Source: an uncultured Gemmatimonadota bacterium
GTDB taxonomy: Bacteria > Gemmatimonadota > Gemmatimonadetes > Gemmatimonadales > Gemmatimonadaceae
Reading direction: 5' to 3'
Assembly (NCBI GenBank): GCA_946479995.1
Contig: CAMLIU010000120.1
Location: forward strand, 1 to 5,725
DNA length: 5,725 bases
The notes below the pieces were generated by a model. That model saw nothing but the letters and a program-made list of their open reading frames with translations, did no database searches and was not told the origin of the DNA. Each line of letters starts with the position of its first letter. Within the stretch, counting starts at the first letter, position 1. Shown piece after piece: positions 1 through 5,725 of the stretch. The position numbers and the translations under genes are program-made.

Positions 1-389
1 GGCCGGTAGGCGGGAGCAGCGTGATCGAGGCGAACGTCGAGCTGCGCGTGCCGGTTCGGAAGCAGCTCGGTGCGGTGGCCTTCCTTGACGGCGCGTACGT
101 GGGTGTGGCTGGCATCGAGTCGCCGGCACACGGCAAGGGCGCCATCACTCCTGGATTGGGGCTGCGTTATCGGTCGCCGCTCGGCGTGCTGCGGCTGGAT
201 TTCGGGCTGCGCCCCGTGGGCCACGAAATGCTGCCCGTCGTCGCCGCGGTGCCGGATGGCGCCGGCGGCACGCGCATCGTGCGGCTGTCGCAGGAGAAGT
301 CGTATTCGCCCGTGGATCCGTCGCCCGGCTTCCTGCGCAACGTCGGTCGGCGACTGGTGGTCCATTTCGCCATGGGCCAGGCGTTTTGA
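1..389 (+). CDS. Omp85-family outer-membrane beta-barrel protein (TamA/BamA type), C-terminal fragment
   Basis: This is the 3' end of a gene that begins upstream of the window. The frame is open from base 3 and gives 128 visible residues before the TGA at 387-389. Proteins of this family insert or assemble beta-barrels in the outer membrane. They consist of periplasmic POTRA domains, which are outside the window, followed by a 16-stranded barrel. The visible part shows barrel hallmarks. It opens with PVGGSS followed by IEANVELRVPV (the family's GG-x-S plus E-L-R-x-P strand pattern). Next comes GLGLRYRSPLGVLRLDFGLRP at about residues 51-71, the conserved 'G-G-R-Y-x-(S/T)-P-L-G-x-L-R-x-D' penultimate-strand region. 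The chain ends in a strand with a terminal Phe (VVHFAMGQAF), as expected of a barrel recognised by the BAM machinery. About 40 polar residues lie between the last two conserved strands, a fairly long loop. Because a tamB-like gene follows directly, TamA is the more likely role. BamA itself cannot be excluded without the POTRA region. Confidence 0.88.
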   Translation, partial: PVGGSSVIEANVELRVPVRKQLGAVAFLDGAYVGVAGIESPAHGKGAITPGLGLRYRSPLGVLRLDFGLRPVGHEMLPVVAAVPDGAGGTRIVRLSQEKSYSPVDPSPGFLRNVGRRLVVHFAMGQAF

Positions 390-397
390 CGGCCGTG
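386..397 (+). promoter_or_regulatory. Start region of the tamB-like gene: TTGA stop/start overlap, with alternative GTG
   Basis: The TTG at 386-388 shares its last two bases with the TGA stop of the Omp85 gene (387-389), giving a four-base overlap of the two reading frames. A second in-frame start, GTG at 395-397, lies three codons downstream. No strong purine-rich ribosome-binding site precedes either one; only a weak AGG (379-381) is present. This layout fits reinitiation by ribosomes that have just finished the upstream gene, which would keep the two partner proteins in proportion. The choice between TTG and GTG is an inference and changes the protein by only three residues. Confidence 0.5.
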
Positions 398-3300
398 CGT
401 TCCCCGCGTCACGATCCACCTCGCGCGCCCTCACCCGCGCGTGCTCGGCACGCCGCGCGCAACGTGCTCCTTGGCGTCGGCGCGGTGGTGCTGCTGCTCG
501 TGATCCTGGTCGTGGTGCTCGCCACGACGCCCTGGGGAAACGAGCGCGTGCGCCGCATCATCGTGGCGCAGGGGAACGACCGCCTCAGCGGCACGCTCGA
601 CATCCAGCGCCTGCGTGGCAACCTGTTCACCGGCGCCACGCTCACCGGCGTGTCGGTGGTGGACAGTGCAAGACAGCCCGTGTTCTCGGCTCGGCGCGTG
701 ACGGTCGATTACGCGCTGCTCCCCCTGCTTCGCCGCCGCGTGGTGATCGAGAAGCTCGTGCTCGACACGCCGGCCATCGTGTTCGACAAACGCCCGGGCC
801 AGCGCTGGAACTTCCAGGCGCTGCTGAAGCCGAGTGGCACGGCGAAGGATACGTCGCGTCGCGGCGTGCCGCCGCAGCTCGGCGAGGTGGTCATCCACGA
901 CGGCCGCTTCACCTGGCGCCGTCCGTGGCGCCCCGACAGCAACCTGCCCGCCGACCGTCGTGACGCCGCCATCGCCGCCGCGCTCGGCGCCGATGCGCGG
1001 AGCCGCACCGTACGCGTGCCAGGTGGCTTCCAGCGCGTGCTGTTCTATCACGACATCGACGCGGTGCTGCCGGAGATCCGTCTCGCGCACGACGGGCAGC
1101 CCACGTCCGTGCGCATCGGGTCGCTGTCCATGATCGCCGAGCCCTATCGGCCGCCGGCGATAGACGTCCGGTCGCTCACCGGGATGATCTACGCGTCGAA
1201 GGATTCGCTCTGGTGGCACGACGCCAGGATGGCGCTGCCCTCGTCGCGCGTGGCAGGGAACGGACGCATCGGTTTCAACCGGAGCGGGATCACGATGCAG
1301 CTCAGTGCTGCACCGCTCGCCTTCGCCGACTTCGGCTGGCTCAACCCGAAGCTGCCGACCGAGGGAGGGGGCGAGCTCCGCTTCGCCCTCCGCACGCACG
1401 GCGACTCGGCGGAGTACGCGGTACAGAATGCCGACATCCATTATCGCGACGCTGCCCTGACCGGCGACGCTCGTGTGCTGCGCGTTCACCCGCTTCTCGG
1501 TGAGGCGACAGTGGTGGTGCGCGGCGCGGACGTCACCGTCTCCAATCTCGGCACCGACATCATTCGCCAGCTGGCGCCAACCGCGAAGGTGCCGCGCGGA
1601 GGCACCATCGATGGCCACCTCGCGCTCGATGGGCCGCTCGATGACCTCACGGTGAACACCGACATCCGGTACGCGGACGCACGCACCGGCACGAACCATG
1701 TCACGGCGCGCGGCGGTCTTGGCCTGGTGCACGGCGTGAGCGCGCGCACGCTCCGGATCCGGCTCCAGCCGCTGCACCTGGCGCTCCTCGAGGAGCTGGG
1801 CGTGCACGCGCCGGTGCACGGCACCGTGACCGGCATCGCCGTCGTGAATGGCGGCACCCGGGCTGGCTGGGAGGTCAGCGGCGACCTCACGCACGTGGAT
1901 CGCGGCGCCACGTCGCGCATCGCCGGCGCCGGTCGCTATCGCGCGGCGACCGGCCAGCTTGCGGCCGACGTGGTGCTCCGTCCGCTGGCGCTGGCACTGG
2001 TGAATGCGCTGGCGCCTGGCGCAGAGCTGCGTGGCGCGGTGACCGGCCACGTCCACGCCGAGGGGACCACGAAGGCGCTCCGGCTGTCTGGTGAGCTCAG
2101 CTCCACGTCCAACGGTGGTTCGGTCTCCGGCAGCGGAGTCGTCGCGCTGAATGGCAGGCGTACGAGCTACGACGTCCACACAACGCTGGACGCGTTCAAC
2201 GCCAATGCCTTCTCGGCCCGGGCGCCGAGCACGAGCCTGACGGGAACGGTCGCGGCGCGAGGTCGCGGCACGTCGCCGGCGACGATGGACGCCGCCTTCC
2301 GCGTGGATCTCGAGCGCTCGCGATACGACACCGTCGCGGTGGATCGCCTGCTCGCCCGCGGCACCGTGTCGAGTGGGCTGCTGCGCGCCGACACGCTGTT
2401 CGCCGGACTGAACGGCGCGCGGGCGAGCGCGGCTGGCACGCTGGGTCTCGTGGCTGGCCGCGACGGGACGCTGCGGTTCGCGGTCCACGTGGACTCACTT
2501 GGCGCGCTGCGCCCATGGCTCGGGAGCAAGGATACCTCCCGGGTTGCGGCGGCACCGGCACGGCAGGAAGCGATCATCGCGGCCGCCCGTGCCGATTCCG
2601 TGCGCCGCGCCGAGTCGACGCGCATCATGCGGCTCGCGCTCGGTCTGCCGTCGGGAGTGGTGATGAAGGTGGACACGCTCGTCGGTATTCCGCGCGACTC
2701 GCTCGCCGGCTCGCTCTCGGCGGGCGGCACGCTGCGCGGGAACGTGAAGCACCTGGGCGTGGACGCCGATGTCACCGGGCGCGACCTCGTGGCGCGCGGC
2801 AACACGGTGGCGCGGCTCGATGCGCACCTGTCGTCGGCCGACGCGCGGCGACACGATGTGCCGTTGGCATTTCGCGTGAGCGCCGATTCCGTGCAGGCTG
2901 CGGGACGGTGGTTCGACGCCGTTCGTGCCACCGGAGAGCGTCGCGGAACTCGCATCGCGGCAGCCGCGCGGGTGAAGCAGGATTCGCTCGTCTCGTATGC
3001 CGCGCTGGGCGCGTACGATCGGCCGACGGGCGAGGTGCAGGTCGTGCAGCTCGATTCACTGTCCGCACGCTTCGACACGCTCACCTGGCGCCTCGCGCAC
3101 CCCGGTGGTGTCGTGCTGGATCACGGTGCCGTGCGCATCGACTCCATCGACCTGCGCAGCTCGGTGGGTGGACGGCTCTGGGCAAACGGCATGGCGGCGA
3201 AGGAAGGTCCGGTGAAGCTGGCTGGCGGTGCAGAGCACGTGGCGCTGTCCACGGTGCTTCGCGCGCTCCAGCAGTCGACGCACGTGGATGGCTGGCTCGG

Positions 3301-5050
3301 CGCAGCGACGACGATCGAGGGGACGCGGTCCAAGCCGGTGATCGACGGAACCGTCCAGCTGCGCGATCTCTCCTGGCAGGGCAGTCGTTCGGCGAGTGCG
3401 GACGCATCGATCCGGTACGTGGATCATCGCCTGATGACGTCGGGCGCGGTGCGCGACGACAGCCTCGCTCGCGAGGTGCTGACATTCCGCGCCACGCTGC
3501 CGGTGGACCTCGCGCTCGAATCGGTGTCGGGTTCGCGGCGCCTCCCCGGGATGGTGAGCGCGGAGGTGAAGCTGGACAGCTTCGACCTCGCCACGCTGCC
3601 CTACAGGTTCCAGGCGTTCAGCGACCTTCGTGGCCGGACGGCGGGGGAGGTCCGGGTGGATGGTCCCTGGCGCGCGCTGGAGTATCGCGGCAACCTGGCC
3701 CTCCGTGACGGCGGCCTCAGGGTCAGGCTCACCGGCACGACCGTCTCCAACGCGGTCGCCGACCTGCGCCTCACCGGCGACACGCTGCGTCTGGACTCCC
3801 TCGTCGCCTCCGCGCGCGGGACGGTACGTGCGAGCGGCACGGTGGATCTCGGCCACGAGCCACATCCGTTCGTGCGCATGAGCGCCACCCTGCGCAACGT
3901 GCGCGTGCTGGACAACACCCGTGGTCTCGTTGACGCCGACGGCGAAGTCGCGGCGGTGGGACCGCTCGATGCGGTTCACCTGACCGGCCGCGCCGAGATG
4001 CTGCACGGGTTCCTGGCACTGAAGCAGTTCCGGAAGGACCTGCTGCGGGTGAAGGCGCCGGGCGCACTGAGCACCTTCGCCGTGTGGGATACGGTCACCC
4101 CGCCGGAGGTGGTGGCCCGGTCGGCGGAACTGCGGGCGCAGCCGCGGAGTTTCGGCCTGATCGCCGACCTCGCGCTGCAGGTGGACCGCGGGAGCTACTA
4201 TCGCAACAAGCCCGACGTGAGCATCGGCTTCCTCACCGACGGCGACGAGGAGGTGCGGGCGCACATCGACACGCGCAGCTCGGACGCGTGGGCGGTCGGC
4301 TTCGTGCGGGTGAGTGGCGGCCTGGCGATCTTCCGTGCGCGGCGGTTCACGCCGGAGCGGGGAACGCTCACCCTGACACCGTATACGAACGCGCCCGGCA
4401 TCGTGCAGGACGTCGCCGAACGGAACGTGTGGGAGCCGGGGCGCGGGATGCTGCCCCTGCAGTTCCTCACCGGCGGCACCTCGAAGGCGCCCGCCGTCGG
4501 TCTCGAGGCGGGCACCCTGTTTCCCATCCGCGGCCGTGAGCTCAACGGCTACCTCACCATGGGACACGCGCACACGTCACTGCTGCAGCAGTCGGGATCG
4601 TCACTCTCGGGAAGCGAGAGCTGGAGCGGCCAGCTGAGTGGCGAAACGGGGGCCCTCGCGCGTCGCCAGCAGGCGGCCACCGCGCTCGGCGTCGTGCTGC
4701 ACGACATCGGCACCGGGGCGACGAAGGAGTTCAACCTCGATGCCTTCAGCGTCTCTGCCGCCGACGTGCCGACGGAGCTGGTGTTCGGGAAGACTGGTGG
4801 CGTGCGCGGCGCGCTCGTGGAGGGCGGGCGATACGTGACGGTGGATCGCTACATCGGCGGCGAGTTCCGGCTCACCCGCGGCATCCCCGGCGCGCGCCTG
4901 TCGCAGCAGTTCGACGGCGGGAAGTACCAGCTCGACATCGGCATCGAGCCGCGCTTCCTGTTCGTGGCGCCGGAAGACCTCGGGATCACGCACCCGACCG
5001 TCCGCACGGGGGTGGGGGCGGTGTTCCTGACGCGGAACTGGTGGTGGTAG
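386..5050 (+). CDS. tamB: TamB-like translocation/assembly module protein (DUF490, AsmA-like superfamily)
   Basis: This is a 1554-residue inner-membrane-anchored periplasmic protein, longer than E. coli TamB (about 1260). Known family members form a long hydrophobic beta-groove bridging the two membranes; they partner an Omp85 protein and function in outer-membrane protein assembly and phospholipid transport. Residues 1-25 are Arg/Pro-rich and presumably cytoplasmic. Residues 26-46 form one hydrophobic membrane segment, followed by TTPWGNERVRR. Residues about 55-140 match the AsmA/TamB N-terminal pattern (LSGTLDIQRLRGNLFTGATL, then VTVDYALLPLLRRR). A long body of repeated beta-strands follows. 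The C-terminal TamB domain covers roughly residues 1200-1554, with FRARRFTPERGTLTLTP at 1316-1332, a P-x-V-x-L-x-A-G-T-L stretch near 1365, and FGKTGG...GGRYVTVDRYIGGEF at about 1467-1493. The TTG start at 386 overlaps the upstream stop (TTGA), which suggests translational coupling. No clear Shine-Dalgarno sequence is seen, and GTG at 395 is an alternative start. Oddities are the helical insert at about 719-751, no cysteine, and a C-terminus of N-W-W-W. The family call is firm; the transported cargo is unknown. Confidence 0.9.
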   Translation: MTAVRSPRHDPPRAPSPARARHAARNVLLGVGAVVLLLVILVVVLATTPWGNERVRRIIVAQGNDRLSGTLDIQRLRGNLFTGATLTGVSVVDSARQPVFSARRVTVDYALLPLLRRRVVIEKLVLDTPAIVFDKRPGQRWNFQALLKPSGTAKDTSRRGVPPQLGEVVIHDGRFTWRRPWRPDSNLPADRRDAAIAAALGADARSRTVRVPGGFQRVLFYHDIDAVLPEIRLAHDGQPTSVRIGSLSMIAEPYRPPAIDVRSLTGMIYASKDSLWWHDARMALPSSRVAGNGRIGFNRSGITMQLSAAPLAFADFGWLNPKLPTEGGGELRFALRTHGDSAEYAVQNADIHYRDAALTGDARVLRVHPLLGEATVVVRGADVTVSNLGTDIIRQLAPTAKVPRGGTIDGHLALDGPLDDLTVNTDIRYADARTGTNHVTARGGLGLVHGVSARTLRIRLQPLHLALLEELGVHAPVHGTVTGIAVVNGGTRAGWEVSGDLTHVDRGATSRIAGAGRYRAATGQLAADVVLRPLALALVNALAPGAELRGAVTGHVHAEGTTKALRLSGELSSTSNGGSVSGSGVVALNGRRTSYDVHTTLDAFNANAFSARAPSTSLTGTVAARGRGTSPATMDAAFRVDLERSRYDTVAVDRLLARGTVSSGLLRADTLFAGLNGARASAAGTLGLVAGRDGTLRFAVHVDSLGALRPWLGSKDTSRVAAAPARQEAIIAAARADSVRRAESTRIMRLALGLPSGVVMKVDTLVGIPRDSLAGSLSAGGTLRGNVKHLGVDADVTGRDLVARGNTVARLDAHLSSADARRHDVPLAFRVSADSVQAAGRWFDAVRATGERRGTRIAAAARVKQDSLVSYAALGAYDRPTGEVQVVQLDSLSARFDTLTWRLAHPGGVVLDHGAVRIDSIDLRSSVGGRLWANGMAAKEGPVKLAGGAEHVALSTVLRALQQSTHVDGWLGAATTIEGTRSKPVIDGTVQLRDLSWQGSRSASADASIRYVDHRLMTSGAVRDDSLAREVLTFRATLPVDLALESVSGSRRLPGMVSAEVKLDSFDLATLPYRFQAFSDLRGRTAGEVRVDGPWRALEYRGNLALRDGGLRVRLTGTTVSNAVADLRLTGDTLRLDSLVASARGTVRASGTVDLGHEPHPFVRMSATLRNVRVLDNTRGLVDADGEVAAVGPLDAVHLTGRAEMLHGFLALKQFRKDLLRVKAPGALSTFAVWDTVTPPEVVARSAELRAQPRSFGLIADLALQVDRGSYYRNKPDVSIGFLTDGDEEVRAHIDTRSSDAWAVGFVRVSGGLAIFRARRFTPERGTLTLTPYTNAPGIVQDVAERNVWEPGRGMLPLQFLTGGTSKAPAVGLEAGTLFPIRGRELNGYLTMGHAHTSLLQQSGSSLSGSESWSGQLSGETGALARRQQAATALGVVLHDIGTGATKEFNLDAFSVSAADVPTELVFGKTGGVRGALVEGGRYVTVDRYIGGEFRLTRGIPGARLSQQFDGGKYQLDIGIEPRFLFVAPEDLGITHPTVRTGVGAVFLTRNWWW

Positions 5051-5057
5051 CGGGGGC

Positions 5058-5130
5058 AACTGCCAAACGGTAAACGGTACCTCGTACCTGGTACCAGGTA
5101 CGAGGTACCGTTTACCCGTAGTTGTCAGTT
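5058..5130. terminator. Possible bidirectional hairpin terminator (extended stem, no U-tract)
   Basis: The palindrome gains an outer arm. AACTGCCAA (5058-5066) pairs with TTGTCAGTT (5122-5130) at 8 of 9 positions. Between this arm and the perfect core lies an asymmetric internal loop of 2 bases on the left (5067-5068) and 5 on the right (5117-5121). Both the tamB-like gene (stop at 5048-5050) and the HD-GYP gene (stop at 5129-5131) would be transcribed into the structure from opposite sides, where a shared terminator is expected. Neither strand has a run of T after the stem, so it is not a textbook intrinsic terminator. It could act as a U-less hairpin terminator, as a barrier to 3' exonucleases, or not in termination at all. 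Confidence 0.4.
5069..5116. repeat. 48-bp perfect palindrome built on a 7-bp period, between convergent genes
   Basis: The two 24-base halves are exact reverse complements, centred between 5092 and 5093. As RNA or single-stranded DNA this could fold into a 22-bp perfect stem with a 4-base GTAC loop. The element also has a 7-base period. Read from 5065, the units are AAACGGT, AAACGGT, ACCTCGT, ACCTGGT, ACCAGGT, ACGAGGT and ACCGTTT, with a TA step every 7 bases from 5071/5072 to 5113/5114. Five GTAC tetramers start at 5077, 5084, 5091, 5098 and 5105. Three GGTACC hexamers start 14 bases apart (5076, 5090, 5104). The stem is about 55% G+C, lower than the flanking genes. It lies in the 78-base gap between the two convergent stop codons. 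It could be a dispersed intergenic repeat (REP-like), a bidirectional transcription terminator or 3'-end-stabilising hairpin, or a protein-binding site. The sequence alone does not decide among these. Confidence 0.9.
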
Positions 5131-5725
5131 ACGCCACAAGCGTCAGCCTTCTCACCGGACTCACCACGCTCCCCGCGACTTCCTCGAAAACCGGGAACAG
5201 CGCCGGATCGAACTGCGTGCCGACGTCCTTGCGCATGATCTCGATCGCCTCGTGGTGCGAGAAGGCGCGCTTGTAGCTGCGCTGCGAGGTCAGGGCGTCG
5301 TACACGTCGGCGATGCAGAGCACGCGTGCGGCGAGCGGAATCGCCTCGCCGGCGAGGTTGTGCGGATAGCCGCGGCCGTCCCAGCGCTCGTGGTGGCTCT
5401 CCACGATCGGACGCACGTCCCACGGGAACTCGATGTCGGCGAGGAGCTCGACACCCGCAGTCGGATGACCACGCACCATCGCCCACTCGTCGTCCGTGAG
5501 CTTGCCCGGCTTGTTGAGCACTTCGGCGGGGACCATGAGCTTGCCGACATCGTGCAGCAACGCTCCGATGCGGAACCAGAAGAGGGGCGTGTCCTCGGCG
5601 GTGGCGACGCGCGTCCACAGCGCGCACGCGAGGTCGGCCACGCGCACGCAGTGGCCCTGGGTGTAGACGTCCTTCGACTCGATCGAGTCGCCCCACTTGC
5701 GCACGACGTCGAGGAAGTCGCTTTC
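5129..5725 (-). CDS. HD-GYP domain cyclic-di-GMP phosphodiesterase, C-terminal fragment
   Basis: The frame is open to the window edge, so the true start and any N-terminal sensor or receiver domain lie beyond 5725. 198 codons are visible, ending at TAA (5129-5131). HD-GYP enzymes hydrolyse the second messenger c-di-GMP to pGpG and/or GMP. Numbering from the GTG at 5702-5704, motifs occur in the family order: IESKDVYTQGHCVRV (8-22), ALLHDVGKLMVP with the HD pair H51-D52, H80 in RGHPTAG, HHERWDGRGYP (104-114, the GYP signature), and ADVYDALTSQRSYKRA with D133. All of these metal-ligand positions are present, so the enzyme looks active. Four residues before H18 there is a Tyr (Y14, in YTQGH). 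Trinuclear-metal enzymes have Glu there in an ETGxH motif, so a two-metal site is more likely here. The GTG at 5702 is probably an internal Val: the upstream codons (ESDFLDV) continue a plausible helix into the SIESKD motif. The gene converges on the tamB-like gene and ends inside the outer arm of the intergenic hairpin. Confidence 0.93.
   Translation of the reverse strand, partial: ESDFLDVVRKWGDSIESKDVYTQGHCVRVADLACALWTRVATAEDTPLFWFRIGALLHDVGKLMVPAEVLNKPGKLTDDEWAMVRGHPTAGVELLADIEFPWDVRPIVESHHERWDGRGYPHNLAGEAIPLAARVLCIADVYDALTSQRSYKRAFSHHEAIEIMRKDVGTQFDPALFPVFEEVAGSVVSPVRRLTLVA

Noticed and set aside
70..963. Plus-strand open frame of 297 codons spanning the Omp85/TamB junction
   Set aside because: It overlaps both real genes in a different frame, and its Arg/Trp/Cys/Ser-rich composition is that of an off-frame reading.
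431..2488. Long minus-strand open frame (685 codons) opposite the tamB-like gene
   Set aside because: The translation is Arg/His/Ala-rich with no recognisable domain. Long antisense frames are expected opposite high-GC genes, and the plus-strand frame has clear family motifs across the same span.
3056..3130. Possible internal gene boundary or frameshift within the very long tamB-like gene
   Set aside because: The frame is unbroken from 386 to 5050, with consistent beta-rich TamB-style sequence on both sides.
2515..3708. Plus-strand open frame of 397 codons in another frame
   Set aside because: Arg/Gly/Ala-rich shadow translation without domains, fully inside the tamB-like gene.
3056..4573. 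Minus-strand open frame of 505 codons
   Set aside because: Same reason: low-complexity composition typical of a high-GC shadow frame, lying wholly inside the conserved tamB-like gene.
5069..5116. Insertion-sequence ends or a CRISPR repeat
   Set aside because: The two palindrome arms abut with no cargo between them, so they are not IS terminal repeats. The 7-base units have no spacers, so this is not a CRISPR array.
5112..5696. Second minus-strand frame overlapping the HD-GYP gene
   Set aside because: Off-frame, Arg-rich translation. The frame ending at 5129 carries every HD-GYP motif.

Overview
The window is G+C-rich (roughly two thirds or more G+C) and comes from a diderm bacterium. Two genes encode cell-envelope proteins that only make sense with an outer membrane. 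The composition, the TamB style with many D-[S/T]-L motifs, and the non-ATG start at 386 would suit Gemmatimonadota or a similar high-GC diderm phylum. That placement is an impression, since no rRNA or other marker gene is present.

Layout. Positions 1-389 (+) hold the C-terminal end of an Omp85-family outer-membrane beta-barrel protein (TamA/BamA type). Its stop codon overlaps the start of a very large gene at 386-5050 (+), which encodes a TamB-like protein of 1554 residues: an N-terminal membrane anchor, a long beta-rich periplasmic body and a C-terminal TamB (DUF490) domain. A 78-base intergenic gap (5051-5128) follows. It carries a 48-bp perfect palindrome with a strict 7-bp internal periodicity. 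On the minus strand, 5129-5725 is the C-terminal end of an HD-GYP cyclic-di-GMP phosphodiesterase that runs out of the window and converges on the tamB-like gene.

Function. The Omp85 and TamB-like genes form a classic pair, probably translationally coupled. The barrel sits in the outer membrane and the TamB-like protein spans the periplasm from the inner membrane, serving outer-membrane protein assembly and/or phospholipid transport. The HD-GYP gene is oppositely oriented and has no evident functional link.

Most of the window is ordinary envelope biology. The least explained element is the periodic palindrome between the convergent genes. Second are features of the TamB-like protein: an alpha-helical insertion in the beta body, a complete absence of cysteine, and a Trp-Trp-Trp C-terminus.
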